Shown here: piece by piece, positions 53,671 to 62,625 of the stretch
How the letters are laid out: every line of letters starts with the position of its first letter
How positions within the stretch are numbered: the first letter of the stretch is position 1
NCBI GenBank assembly: GCA_004168015.1
Contig: SEYW01000014.1
Span: 1-64,000 of the forward strand
DNA length: 64,000 nucleotides
Direction of reading: 5' to 3'
Source of the DNA: Methylolobus aquaticus
Lineage (GTDB): Bacteria; Pseudomonadota; Gammaproteobacteria; Methylococcales; Methylococcaceae
Translations under genes and position numbers: made by a program
Notes under the pieces: generated by a model
Database searches by the model: none
The model's input: only the letters and a program-made list of their open reading frames with translations
Told to the model about the DNA's origin: nothing

Positions 53671-53712
53671 GGCGCGGCGCACCCTTGTACCGCGCTGCGA
53701 CCCGAGACCGAC

Positions 53713-54417
53713 ATGATGACATTCGATCCCTTAGGCGATGGCATTTCCCGTGTGGAGCACCTCGACCACATGGGCGACGATCTGCGCGTGGTCAACGCGG
53801 CGCGGATCAGCTTCGATCGTGAGAGCCACCTCGAATGCGATGACACCGGCCAGTGGCTGCAGGATCAGGATGAGAAGCTGATCGGTTTCCTGGCCGAGAA
53901 CGAGCACGTGAGCCCGTTCTTTCATCCGCAGATCTGCCTGCGCATCACGATGCCTTCCTTCCTGGCGCATCAATGGTGGCGTTCGACGGTCGGCGTCTCG
54001 CGATCGGAAGTCTATCGGCGCTATGTCGTTGCGGAACCGGAATGCTACCAGCCCCCGCACTGGCGTCTGCGCGCGCAGCGACCCAAGGCGGGCAGCGGTA
54101 CCGGAGAACTTGGTGCGGAGCGGCAGGCCGCCCTGTCGACCGAGGTCGAACGCTTGTACCGCGACATCAAGAAGCTGTACGGCCAGATGATTCAGGAAGG
54201 CGTCGCGCCCGAACTGGCGCAGGCCGTGCTGCCCCAGGCCACCTACACGCGCTGGATCGAGACCGGTAGCCTGCATTACTTCGTCCGCGCATACGGGCTG
54301 CACACCGGCCCTATGGCCCAGCGCGAGCTGAGGCTTTATGCCGAGGCCGTCGGCGAGATCGTCGCCGGGCTGTTCCCGGTCTCGTGGAAGGCCCTGACCC
54401 GTCACTCGGCAGCGTGA
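53713..54417 (+). CDS. thyX: Flavin-dependent thymidylate synthase with non-canonical signature
   Basis: Methylates dUMP to dTMP using methylene-tetrahydrofolate and FAD. The 234-residue protein has the ThyX fold markers ARISF, LIGFLAENEHVSPFFHPQICLRITMP, QAVLPQATYTRWIETGSLHYFV and the C-terminal helix REL-RLYAEAVG. The signature that is normally RHRxxSxNExSxRY here reads R90-S-T-V-G-V-S-R-S-E-V-Y-R-R-Y104, lacking the HR pair and the second Ser. A similar K/R-S-x-V-G form occurs in a divergent branch known mostly from phages. The flavin site may be intact while substrate binding differs. The gene stands between a GT and a sulfotransferase, so transfer is possible. Confidence 0.85.
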   Translation: MMTFDPLGDGISRVEHLDHMGDDLRVVNAARISFDRESHLECDDTGQWLQDQDEKLIGFLAENEHVSPFFHPQICLRITMPSFLAHQWWRSTVGVSRSEVYRRYVVAEPECYQPPHWRLRAQRPKAGSGTGELGAERQAALSTEVERLYRDIKKLYGQMIQEGVAPELAQAVLPQATYTRWIETGSLHYFVRAYGLHTGPMAQRELRLYAEAVGEIVAGLFPVSWKALTRHSAA

Positions 54418-54529
54418 AAGGTCGGTGCACGGAGCCGACGAAGCGGCAAACCCTCTGCCCCATCCGCCTTGCTCCGACGTGTTGCGGCGGGTCTGACCAA
54501 GACGACGTCGCCCGCGCGGAGCCGCGCGG

Positions 54530-55339
54530 ATGAGCACGAATCCGACGATCGCGAGCATTTTCGCGGCCGCTGCCGTCGATCCCGATCGGCTCGCGGCCGC
54601 GGAATCACGTCCCGAGCCGCGGAGCCGTTACCTCATCGCGATGACGCCGCGTTCCGGAAGCAGCTGGCTCTGCGCCGCCCTGAAGGCGACGCGTCGTTTC
54701 GGCAGGCCGGACGAAGCGCTCAACGCAGCGCACATTCCCAACGTTCTGAAGCGGGTTCCGGGCCATACCCCCGAGGTCTATCTCCGGAATGTCACCCGTG
54801 CCTGGAGCAGCCGCAATCGGGTGTCGGGCCTGAAGGTCAGCTGGTTCCAATTCAGGGATTTCGAGGCGGCCATGCAGGATCGTTCCTACCTTGCCGGATT
54901 CCGCTGGATCTATCTGACGCGTCGTGACCTGGCGGCGCAGGCAGTATCGCTCTACAAGGCGGTCGAAACCTCTGTCTGGCATACGAACGTCAGCCACGCC
55001 GACGCGGCGCTAAGAAAGCTGGAAGCGCTGGACTACCGCTACGAGGCCATCGCCGAGTGGTACCGGCACATCGTGGAACAGGAGCGTGGTTGGCAGGCCT
55101 ACTTCTTCCGGAGACGCATCTTCCCGCTCTGCCTCAGTTACGAGGACGTCGAATACGACCTGGCAGGGGCCGTGAAGCGTATCGCCACCTTTGTCGGTGT
55201 CAACCCGGACAATGTGTCGCTTCCGGCCGAGCCGACCGTCTTCCGCAAGGTCAGCGATGAGCGCAATGGCGAGTGGGCGAGGCGCCTGTTGCTCGATCTG
55301 CAACGCGACGCCGATTCCCGGCGCCAGCCTGCTCGATAA
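54530..55339 (+). CDS. Stf0-family sulfotransferase
   Basis: A 269-residue PAPS-dependent sulfotransferase of the Stf0/LpsS type. The 5'-phosphosulfate loop is MTPRSGSSWLCAAL (38-51) and the 3'-phosphate site is in YLTRRDLAAQAVSLYKAVE, with R and S residues in the expected place. WYRHIVEQERGWQAYF and the end LSYEDVEYDLAGAVKRIATFVGV follow the family pattern. The family sulfates carbohydrates such as trehalose lipids or LPS. No signal peptide is present, so it acts in the cytoplasm on nascent glycan. It is convergent with ccmC. Confidence 0.88.
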   Translation: MSTNPTIASIFAAAAVDPDRLAAAESRPEPRSRYLIAMTPRSGSSWLCAALKATRRFGRPDEALNAAHIPNVLKRVPGHTPEVYLRNVTRAWSSRNRVSGLKVSWFQFRDFEAAMQDRSYLAGFRWIYLTRRDLAAQAVSLYKAVETSVWHTNVSHADAALRKLEALDYRYEAIAEWYRHIVEQERGWQAYFFRRRIFPLCLSYEDVEYDLAGAVKRIATFVGVNPDNVSLPAEPTVFRKVSDERNGEWARRLLLDLQRDADSRRQPAR

Positions 55340-55398
55340 GTGCCGCGCGTTACGCTTCCCTGTGCGGGCGGCGGCATGGAGAGCGCCGCTGAACGCAG

Positions 55399-56130
55399 CT
55401 ACCCCAGCAACTCCTCCACCCATGCGCTGCGGCGTTCCCGCTCCAATACCTCGGTGCGTGCGCGCATCAATACCAGCGTAAAAAAGTAGAACTGGAATGC
55501 CGCCGCCATCAACAGCAGCGGCAAGAGCATCGACAGGTGGATGGATGGCTTGTCGAACTTGGTCACCGTGGGTCCCTGATGCAGTGTGTTCCACCACTCG
55601 ACCGAGTAGTGGATGATCGGGATGTTGACGACCCCGACCAGAATCAGCACGCCGCCAGCCCGGCCCGCGGCGCGCTTGTCGTCGATCGCGGCGACCAGGG
55701 CGATATAGCCGAGATACAGGAACAGCAGGATCAGTTCCGAGGTCAGGCGCGCGTCCCAGACCCACCAGGCACCCCACATCGGTTTGCCCCACAGCGAGCC
55801 GGTGGCCAGTGCCAGGAAGGTGAACGAGGCGCCCAGCACTGCGGAACTGCTGGCCATCACGTCCGCGAGCTTGATGTTCCAGATCAGGTGTATCGCCGCG
55901 GCGACCGCCATGAACACATAGACGAACAGCGACATCCAGGCGCTGGGCACATGGATGAACATGATCCGGTAGCTCTCGCCTTGCTGATAGTCGGGCGGCG
56001 CGACGAAAAGACCGAAATAAAGCCCGGCAACCATGAACAGCACGGTGAGCGCCGCGAGCCACGGAATCATTTTCCCGGCAATGCGGTAGAAGTGCTTGGG
56101 CGAGGCGAATTTGTGCAGGAAAGTCCACAT
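55399..56130 (-). CDS. ccmC: Heme exporter protein CcmC
   Basis: A 243-residue inner-membrane protein with about six spans. It carries the Trp-rich heme-handling motif WGAWWVWDARLTS and conserved His residues in FIHVPSAWMS and NIPIIHYSVEWWNTLHQG. CcmC delivers heme to CcmE in system I cytochrome c maturation. It is third in ccmABC, four bases after ccmB. ccmD and the rest of the operon do not follow: a convergent sulfotransferase gene ends 59 bases away. Confidence 0.95.
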   Translation of the reverse strand: MWTFLHKFASPKHFYRIAGKMIPWLAALTVLFMVAGLYFGLFVAPPDYQQGESYRIMFIHVPSAWMSLFVYVFMAVAAAIHLIWNIKLADVMASSSAVLGASFTFLALATGSLWGKPMWGAWWVWDARLTSELILLFLYLGYIALVAAIDDKRAAGRAGGVLILVGVVNIPIIHYSVEWWNTLHQGPTVTKFDKPSIHLSMLLPLLLMAAAFQFYFFTLVLMRARTEVLERERRSAWVEELLG

Positions 56131-56134
56131 GGCG

Positions 56135-56812
56135 TTAGCTCAAACTGATGCGCAAGGCCGCGGCGACGGCGAAGGGTGCCAGCGTGACACCGAGCGCCAG
56201 CAGCGCGGCCAGCAGGTATAGCTGACCGGCGACCGGAAGTCCGGCGGCGGCAGCGGAAACGGCGCTGGTCGCAAAGATCAGCACCGGGATGTAGAGCGGC
56301 AGGATCAGCAGCGTCAGCAGGAGGCCGCCCCGCCGCAGGCCCACCGTCAAAGCCACACCGACCGCTCCGATCAGGCTCAGCAGCGGAGTCCCGATCGCGA
56401 GACTCGCGACCAATACCTTGACCGCCGTCGCCGGCATCGAGAGGAGCAGGCCCAGCAGCGGGGCCAGCAGCACCATCGGCAGGCCGCTGACGAGCCAGTG
56501 TGCCAGCACTTTGGCGATCACGAGTATCGGCAGTGGCTGCGGGCTCAACAACAGCTGTTCCAAAGAGCCGTCGTCGAAATCGGTGCGGAACAGGTTTTCC
56601 AGCGAAAACAGGGCCGCGAGCAAGGCCGCGATCCAGATCACGCCGGGTGCGATCTGCCGCAGCAGGTTCACGTCCGGGCTGACGCCGAGAGGGTATAGCG
56701 TCACGATCATCAGGAAGAAGATGAGGGGATTGGCGAGTTCTCCGCGATGGCGAAAGGCCAGCATCAGATCGCGCCGGAGCAGCGCCAGGAAGGCGGCGAC
56801 GAGACTGTCCAT
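56135..56812 (-). CDS. ccmB: Heme exporter protein CcmB
   Basis: A 225-residue membrane subunit of the CcmAB(CD) transporter, with about six spans. It starts MDSLVAAFLALLRRDLMLAFRHRGELANPLIFFLMIV and contains DDGSLEQLLLSPQPLPILV and SGLPMVLLAPLLGLLL, as usual for the family. CcmA supplies the ATPase and CcmC and CcmD the heme-handling parts. It starts one base after the ccmA stop and is followed four bases later by ccmC, so all three are cotranscribed. Confidence 0.95.
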   Translation of the reverse strand: MDSLVAAFLALLRRDLMLAFRHRGELANPLIFFLMIVTLYPLGVSPDVNLLRQIAPGVIWIAALLAALFSLENLFRTDFDDGSLEQLLLSPQPLPILVIAKVLAHWLVSGLPMVLLAPLLGLLLSMPATAVKVLVASLAIGTPLLSLIGAVGVALTVGLRRGGLLLTLLILPLYIPVLIFATSAVSAAAAGLPVAGQLYLLAALLALGVTLAPFAVAAALRISLS

Positions 56813-56813
56813 G

Positions 56814-57452
56814 CTACGCCAGCACCAGGCTGCGGAGCGGGCCGGATACCTCGATCGGCTGGTGCGAGGTCAGCACGGCCAGTCCGCCCCGGTCGGCATG
56901 CCGATCTAGCAACTGCCGGACTAGGGTCAAGCCTCGGGTATCGAGCGCCGTGAACGGCTCATCCAGGATCCACAAGGGAGCGGCGCTGAGCAGCAGACGG
57001 CTCAGCGCCGTGCGTTGCCGCTGCCCGGCCGAAAGTATGCGCGTCGGCGCATCCTGATACCCGTCCAGCCCCACGGTCGCCAGGGCGTGCGTGATCGCGT
57101 CGTCATTGGCTTCCAACCCCGCCAGCGTGAGCCACAGACGCAGGTTTTCCAGGGGAGACAAGTCCATCTTCAGGCCACCCTGATGTCCCAGGTAGATCAT
57201 CTCGGCACAATACTCGGCGCGGCGGCGGGCGATGGCGTGCCCGCGCCAGACGACGCTGCCTTCGCTCGGCAGGCTGAGGCCGGCGAGGATACGCAGCAGG
57301 CTGGTCTTGCCGGCTCCGTTGGCGCCCTCGACGGCAAGCAACTCGCCGGCAGCCAGGTCGAAGGACAGGTCGCAGAACAGCAGACGGTCGCCTCGAATGC
57401 ATTCCAGGCCCTGTGCTTGCAGCTCCGCGGCATCGGGTGACGGCTTACCCAT
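56814..57452 (-). CDS. ccmA: Heme exporter ATP-binding protein CcmA
   Basis: A 212-residue ABC ATPase that drives release of holo-CcmE from CcmC. Walker A is GANGAGKTSLLRIL, the signature is LSAGQRQRTALSRLLL, Walker B is LWILDEPFTALD, and the H-loop is LTSHQPIEV. The ATG at 57452 is preferred because residues before it are not CcmA-like, though an ATG at 57512 is in frame. It heads ccmABC and is divergent from apeB. Confidence 0.94.
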   Translation of the reverse strand: MGKPSPDAAELQAQGLECIRGDRLLFCDLSFDLAAGELLAVEGANGAGKTSLLRILAGLSLPSEGSVVWRGHAIARRRAEYCAEMIYLGHQGGLKMDLSPLENLRLWLTLAGLEANDDAITHALATVGLDGYQDAPTRILSAGQRQRTALSRLLLSAAPLWILDEPFTALDTRGLTLVRQLLDRHADRGGLAVLTSHQPIEVSGPLRSLVLA

Positions 57453-57980
57453 CGGGTCTTGTTGGGGAAGTACGGTGGGAATTCTGTTGGGGAACGCCTC
57501 ACCGTTCCCCATCGCGTGCCGCGCTTGCGCGGTCAGCGCGCATGATAGCGGTTGCGGGCAGCGGGTCAAAGCGCGGTGCACTGCGTGGACCGGGCACCGG
57601 GCGCGTCGCTACGGAGCCCCGCTGCGACCCCGTAAGGCCCTTCGCCTTATCCGGATGATGATCCGGACCGCTGCCTTTACTGTCGCAGCGACAGGCCCGG
57701 CACGACCACTGGCCGGTCCTCGGCAGCCGGCGCTCGGGGTATCGGTCCGCTTGATGCGGCCTGGGCAGGGAAGGCGGGCTACAATAGCCGCCGCGGCAGG
57801 GCGCCTAAAGTGTCCGGTGCTGACACGGACCGCGCAAGCTGCGGTCCCGTTTGGCGGTTCAACCGGTGCTGCGTACCATCCGCCATCGTGACGAGCCGGC
57901 CCTGTCGTGGACGATCTGAAGAGACTCCAAGGGAGCAGGAGCGACCGCAACATTTCCGTTTTGACTGATCTGGACTGCAC
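57453..57980. other. Divergent intergenic region between ccmA and apeB
   Basis: About 530 bases without a convincing gene. A TACAAT box at 57780-57785 is flanked by GGCGG and CCGCC and could drive apeB with a long leader. In that leader GGACCGC and GCGGTCC can form a hairpin near 57830-57850. Structure in the leader is suggestive but no known riboswitch is recognised. Confidence 0.4.
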
Positions 57981-59282
57981 ATGATCATCACGCCCGACGT
58001 TCGCGCCCATGCTCAGGCGCTGCTCGATTTCATCGATGCGTCGCCCAGCCCCTGGCACGCCGTGGCCGTCATGGCGCGCGCGCTGGAGGCCGCAGGTTTT
58101 CGTGAACTGGACGAAGCGCAGACCTGGAGCCTAGCCCCGGGCGATCGGCACTATGTCATTCGCGGAGGTTCGTCGCTGGTGGCTTTCGTTGCCGGTGTGC
58201 AGCCGGTCGAGGAAGCCGGTTTCCGGATCGTCGGTGCGCACACGGATTCTCCGGGGCTGCGCGTCAAGCCGCGACCGGCCGATACCGCCGGCCGCTTGAT
58301 CCGGGTCGGTGTCGAAGTGTACGGCGGTCCCATCCTCGCGACCTTCGCCGATCGGGATCTGGGCCTGGCGGGGCGCGTGAGCCTGAGGAGCGCCCAGGGC
58401 GTGGAGACGCGCCTGGTGCTGATGGACCGACCTTTGCTGCGCCTGCCGAACCTGGCGATACACATGAACCGCAAGGTCAACGAGGACGGCCTGAAGTTCA
58501 ACCGGCAGACCGAACTGCCGCTGCTGCTGACGAGTGCCGGCGATGCGCCGGCAGATGACGTCTTTCTGCGTCTGCTCGGCGCTGCCGCTGGCTGCAGCGG
58601 GGGCGACATCCTCGGTCTTGAGCTCAATGCGTTCGACACCCAGCGCGGTGCGTTCTGGGGAGCGAATGAGGAGTTCATCGCGAACAGCCAGCTCGACAAC
58701 CTCGCCTCGTGCCATGCCGGCTTCGTCGCGTTGATGGGCGCCGCACCGTCGCCCGTGACCTGTGTCGGAGCTTTCTTCGATCACGAGGAGATCGGCAGCG
58801 AAAGCGCGAAGGGCGCTGCCGGCAGCCTGTTGTCCGACGTGCTGGAGCGCATCGTCCAGGCCGGCGGCGGCAGCCGCGAGGGCTTGCGGCGTGGTCTGGC
58901 GCGGAGTCTGATGCTCAGCGCGGACATGGCGCACGCATTCCAGCCGAATTTCCCCGGCGCCTACGAACCGGGGCACCTGGTTGCCGTCAATGCCGGGCCC
59001 GTCATCAAGAGCAACGTCAATCAGCGCTACGCGACCGATGGCGTTGGCGCGGCGCGGTTCGCGCGCCTGTGCGAACGCGCCGAGGTGCCCTATCAGATGT
59101 ACTGCCATCGCAGCGACCTCGCCTGCGGGAGCACGATCGGCCCCATGACGGCGGCGCGCCTGGGGCTGGATGTGATCGACGTCGGCAACCCGATGTGGGC
59201 GATGCACAGTATTCGGGAGAGTGCGGGCGTCCTGGACCATGCCTACCTGCTGCGCATGCTGCACGAATTCTTTGCCGGCTGA
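57981..59282 (+). CDS. apeB: M18 family aminopeptidase
   Basis: A 433-residue dinuclear-zinc aminopeptidase of the DNPEP/ApeB family. The N-terminal part shows FIDASPSPWHAV and GAHTDSPGLRVKP with the first metal His and Asp. Further metal-binding residues lie in DHEEIGSESAKGA (Glu pair) and the C-terminal HSIRESAGVLDHAYL with a His. YATDGVGAARF and MYCHRSDLACGSTIGP are family-typical. It removes N-terminal acidic or hydrophobic residues in the cytoplasm. Confidence 0.94.
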   Translation: MIITPDVRAHAQALLDFIDASPSPWHAVAVMARALEAAGFRELDEAQTWSLAPGDRHYVIRGGSSLVAFVAGVQPVEEAGFRIVGAHTDSPGLRVKPRPADTAGRLIRVGVEVYGGPILATFADRDLGLAGRVSLRSAQGVETRLVLMDRPLLRLPNLAIHMNRKVNEDGLKFNRQTELPLLLTSAGDAPADDVFLRLLGAAAGCSGGDILGLELNAFDTQRGAFWGANEEFIANSQLDNLASCHAGFVALMGAAPSPVTCVGAFFDHEEIGSESAKGAAGSLLSDVLERIVQAGGGSREGLRRGLARSLMLSADMAHAFQPNFPGAYEPGHLVAVNAGPVIKSNVNQRYATDGVGAARFARLCERAEVPYQMYCHRSDLACGSTIGPMTAARLGLDVIDVGNPMWAMHSIRESAGVLDHAYLLRMLHEFFAG

Positions 59283-59351
59283 TGCGCCGCCGTAACCATT
59301 CACCCCCCCTCTGCTGGGTAGTGGGAGAGCGGGTCGGGAGGGCGAGACCGG

Positions 59352-59371
59352 CTGCGGGAGGGAACCCGCAG
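59352..59371. terminator. Hairpin after apeB, terminator-like, no T run
   Basis: CTGCGGG and CCCGCAG pair around AGGGAA, 70 bases after the apeB stop. The following run ggacggattcacggcgtgtc resembles GC-rich intergenic repeats seen in other gammaproteobacteria, but no second copy is in the window. Confidence 0.35.
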
Positions 59372-59535
59372 GCTAGCCTCCAGGGACGGATTCACGGCGT
59401 GTCTCGGGTTCCCCGCCCGCTTCCGCGAGGGGGAGACCTGAACCGTTACTGCGCCGCCGGGCCATTCTTGACAACTTTACCGGGCGGGCGCATCGTTCCT
59501 AAGCCCACGAGGCACCCTCTCCATCTCCACGCCTG

Positions 59536-60756
59536 TTGCACGCATTGATTCAGGACGAACCACACACAGCCCCGACACCGGTGGTGCTGTTCATTCCCAG
59601 CTACGGCGATGGCGGTGTCGAACGCAACTTCGTGTTTCTGGCCAATGGCCTCGCGAATGCCGGGTATCCCGTCACGCTGATGGCCAGCGCCGACCGCTGC
59701 GTGTTTCTGGAACAGTTGCACCCCAAGGTCGAGCTGTGCCGCCTTGCGGGCGCAAGTGAGAGCGATCTGGCAGCCGAGCTGCTGGCCTTCCTGACCGGTC
59801 AACCGCCCGCGGTCGTGATGACGGGCCAGCATCGTGATGACTGCATCGCGATGACCGCCAAACGCCAACTCGATCGAGGCGGCCACCGTTTTTTCATCAG
59901 CGTCGGGACGCCCTTGTCGCAACAGGCGCGCGAAAGCCATCCGTTCTGGCCCAAGCGCTGGTGGTATCGCCGTCGTCTGCAAGCCCTTTTTTCCCGCTGT
60001 GACGGCCTCATCGCCAACGCGCAGGGCGTCGCACGGGACCTGACCGCATTTCTCGGCGTTACGCCGTCCCGCATCGCCGTCGCCCCGAACCCGGCCGTGC
60101 CGCCGGATATCCTCACGCGGGCCGCGGCGCCGGTGGGCCATCCCTGGTTATCCGATACGGCGATACCGGTGGTCATGGCCGCCGGGCGCCTGAGCCGCGT
60201 CAAGGACTTTCCAACGCTGCTGGAGGCTTTCGCGCGGCTGTGTGCCATGCGCCGGTGTCGTTTGATGATCCTGGGGCAGGGGCGACAGCGGCGGAAGCTG
60301 GAGCGACTCGCGCGGACGCTGGGCGTGGCCTCCGACGTCGAGTTCACCGGTTTCGTGGACAATCCCTATGCCTATCTGGCCCGGGCGTCGGTGTTCGTCG
60401 TGTCGTCGTTGAGGGAAGGCGGGCCGAACGTTCTGATCGAAGCCCTGGCCTGCGGGACTCCGGTGGTCGCAACCGACTGCCCATACGGCCCGCGCGAGAT
60501 CCTGGAAGGCGGGCGCTGGGGAGCACTGGTCCCGGTGGGCGATGCGCCGGCGCTGGCGGAGGCGATCGACGCCGCCCTGTGCGACCCGCTGCCGGGTGCG
60601 GCGTTAAAGCGGGCGGCCGAACGTTACTCGGTCGAGCAAAGCACCCGCAGCTATCTGCAGGCATTCGGCCTCCTGCCACCGTCGAACCCGGCAGTTCCCG
60701 CCGCCGATACTTCGCTGCCAAACTGGGTTGCCAATGCCGGCGGAGCGGTCCGATGA
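59536..60756 (+). CDS. Glycosyltransferase family 4 protein
   Basis: A 406-residue GT-B enzyme, apparently starting at TTG (59536). The acceptor domain shows VVLFIPSYGDGGVERNFVFLANGL. The donor domain has MAAGRLSRVKDFPTLLEAFARL, then VVSSLREGGPNVLIEALACGTPVVATDCPYGPREIL with the retaining E-x7-E motif. Similarity to the next gene is high over the donor domain, so the two are paralogues. Its stop overlaps the next start in an ATGA. It is the first gene of a five-gene glycan cluster. Confidence 0.9.
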   Translation: MHALIQDEPHTAPTPVVLFIPSYGDGGVERNFVFLANGLANAGYPVTLMASADRCVFLEQLHPKVELCRLAGASESDLAAELLAFLTGQPPAVVMTGQHRDDCIAMTAKRQLDRGGHRFFISVGTPLSQQARESHPFWPKRWWYRRRLQALFSRCDGLIANAQGVARDLTAFLGVTPSRIAVAPNPAVPPDILTRAAAPVGHPWLSDTAIPVVMAAGRLSRVKDFPTLLEAFARLCAMRRCRLMILGQGRQRRKLERLARTLGVASDVEFTGFVDNPYAYLARASVFVVSSLREGGPNVLIEALACGTPVVATDCPYGPREILEGGRWGALVPVGDAPALAEAIDAALCDPLPGAALKRAAERYSVEQSTRSYLQAFGLLPPSNPAVPAADTSLPNWVANAGGAVR

Positions 60757-61877
60757 GCGTGCCGGAGCCGCGGAAGCTGGCCGTGTTCATTTCGTTTTCC
60801 GGGACCGGCGGTGTCGAGCGGATGGTCCTGAATCTGTTGCCCGATATCGTGAACGCCGGTGTCAAGGTCGATCTGCTGGCCATCGAGCGGTATCCGACGC
60901 CCGAACTCAAGAAGCTGGGTGACTACGGTGTGCGTCGTATCGATCTCAACGTGCGCCATTCCTCACTGGCGGTGCCGGCCTTGATGCGCTACCTGCGGAC
61001 CAGCCGGCCGGCTGCTCTGCTGGCGGCGAAGGATCGCGCGATCCGTGCCGCCGTGGTGGCCCGCAAGCTCAGCGGTGAACGCGAGCGTGTGCGCTTGGTC
61101 GGGCGCCTCGGCACGCATCTTTCCGCGGCCCTGGAACGCAAGCCGGCGCCGTTGCGCTGGTTCCGCACCGGGCCGATGCGGCTGATTTACCAGGGCGTGG
61201 ACTGTGTCGTGGCGAACTCGGAGGGTGTGGCCGAGGACACGCGCCGACTGACGCGGTTGCCCGATGAGCGCGTGATCGTGATCCGCAATCCCGTCGTGAC
61301 TCCGGCGCTGGACGTACTGGCGCAGGAGCCGGTCATGCATCCGTGGTTTCACACCGGGGCCCCGCCAGTGATCCTGGGCGCCGGCCGGCTCACCGTTCAG
61401 AAGGATTTTTCGACGCTGATCCGCGCATTTGCCCGGGTTCGGGTGCGGCGCCCTTGTCGTCTGGTGATCCTGGGGCAGGGAGGGCTGCGGTCGGAGCTGG
61501 AGGCGCTGGTTCAATCGCTGGGTGTCGGTGATGACGTGTGGATGCCCGGGCATGTGACGAATCCCTACGCCTTCATGGCCAAGGCCGCGGTGTTTGCGTT
61601 GTCCTCCGCCTGGGAAGGGAGCCCCAACGTGCTGACCGAGGCGCTGGCCGTGGGCACGCCCTCGGTGGCGACCGACTGCCCCAGCGGTCCGCGCGAGATT
61701 CTGCGCGGAGGAGAGTTCGGACGCCTGGTGCCGGTCGGCGATGCGGCGGCGCTGGCGGATGCCATCCTCACGACGCTGGACCGGCCCTTGCCGGGCCCGG
61801 TGCTGCGCCAGGCGGTTGCCGAATACTCCTGTCACGTCAGCGCCCGACGCTATCTCGAAGCCTTACATCTGATCTAG
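60753..61877 (+). CDS. Glycosyltransferase family 4 protein
   Basis: A 374-residue GT-B enzyme that starts MSVPEPRKLAVFISFSGTGGVERMVLNLL. Donor-side motifs are LGAGRLTVQKDFSTLIRAFARV, LGQGGLRSELEALVQSLGVG and SSAWEGSPNVLTEALAVGTPSVATDCPSGPREIL. It is translationally coupled to the preceding paralogue and followed 19 bases later by a sulfotransferase gene. The pair probably adds consecutive sugars of one repeat unit; sugar specificity is unknown. Confidence 0.92.
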   Translation: MSVPEPRKLAVFISFSGTGGVERMVLNLLPDIVNAGVKVDLLAIERYPTPELKKLGDYGVRRIDLNVRHSSLAVPALMRYLRTSRPAALLAAKDRAIRAAVVARKLSGERERVRLVGRLGTHLSAALERKPAPLRWFRTGPMRLIYQGVDCVVANSEGVAEDTRRLTRLPDERVIVIRNPVVTPALDVLAQEPVMHPWFHTGAPPVILGAGRLTVQKDFSTLIRAFARVRVRRPCRLVILGQGGLRSELEALVQSLGVGDDVWMPGHVTNPYAFMAKAAVFALSSAWEGSPNVLTEALAVGTPSVATDCPSGPREILRGGEFGRLVPVGDAAALADAILTTLDRPLPGPVLRQAVAEYSCHVSARRYLEALHLI

Positions 61878-61896
61878 CGTCCTGACCCACGGTGCC

Positions 61897-62583
61897 ATGC
61901 TGCTATCTCTTCGCTACCGATTCCTGTTCGTGCATATCGCCAAGACCGGCGGCACCAGCGTGCGCGACTCGCTCGGCTGGTATAAGTGGACCGATCCCTA
62001 CCGGTTCCCGCAATTCCTGTGCAGCAAGCTCAGCGGGCTTACCGGGCATCGGATCGGCGCCAAGTTCCCGCGCCACGCGAAAGCCATCGCCGCGCAGGAG
62101 ATGCTGCCCCGCGAGGTCTACGAGCAGTTGTTCAAGTTCGCCTTCGTGCGGAATCCATGGGATCTCCAGGTCAGCTCCTACCATCACATCCGCCGTGAGC
62201 GGCCCGACCTGATGACGGGCATTCCCGACTTCGCGGCTTTCCTGCGCTGGAAGTTCGATCCGCAGCGCCCCCCGCAATATCATGCCGACATGTCGACCGT
62301 GGTCCAGAGCGACTACCTGATCGACCTGCATGGCTCCCTGATCGTGGATTACGTGGGGCGCTACGAGCATCTGGTCGAGGATTTCGAAACGGCTTGCCGC
62401 AAGATAGGAATACGCGCGCCAAAACTCCGTCACAGCCGCCGCGCGACGGACCGGACCCGCGATTACCGCAGCTATTACGACGACGCCTCGGCAGCCCTGA
62501 TCGCCGAACATTACCAGGCCGATTGCGAGCGCTTCGGCTACCGCTTCGATGATCCTTCGGTCTGCCTGCTGACGGGGGAATAG
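61897..62583 (+). CDS. Sulfotransferase family protein
   Basis: A 228-residue enzyme of the carbohydrate sulfotransferase (Sulfotransfer_2) type. LFVHIAKTGGTSVRDSL carries the PAPS 5'-phosphosulfate loop and FAFVRNPWDLQVSSYHHI the 3'-phosphate-binding Arg and Ser. The central WKFDPQRPPQYHADM and the later VDYVGRYEHLVEDFETACRKIGI are family-typical. No signal peptide or membrane span is evident, so it would act in the cytoplasm. Its position among GT genes suggests it sulfates their product. Confidence 0.9.
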   Translation: MLLSLRYRFLFVHIAKTGGTSVRDSLGWYKWTDPYRFPQFLCSKLSGLTGHRIGAKFPRHAKAIAAQEMLPREVYEQLFKFAFVRNPWDLQVSSYHHIRRERPDLMTGIPDFAAFLRWKFDPQRPPQYHADMSTVVQSDYLIDLHGSLIVDYVGRYEHLVEDFETACRKIGIRAPKLRHSRRATDRTRDYRSYYDDASAALIAEHYQADCERFGYRFDDPSVCLLTGE

Positions 62584-62625
62584 CGTGACCCTTTCGGCTG
62601 GTGTGCCGCAGCCCATGCGGTGGTC

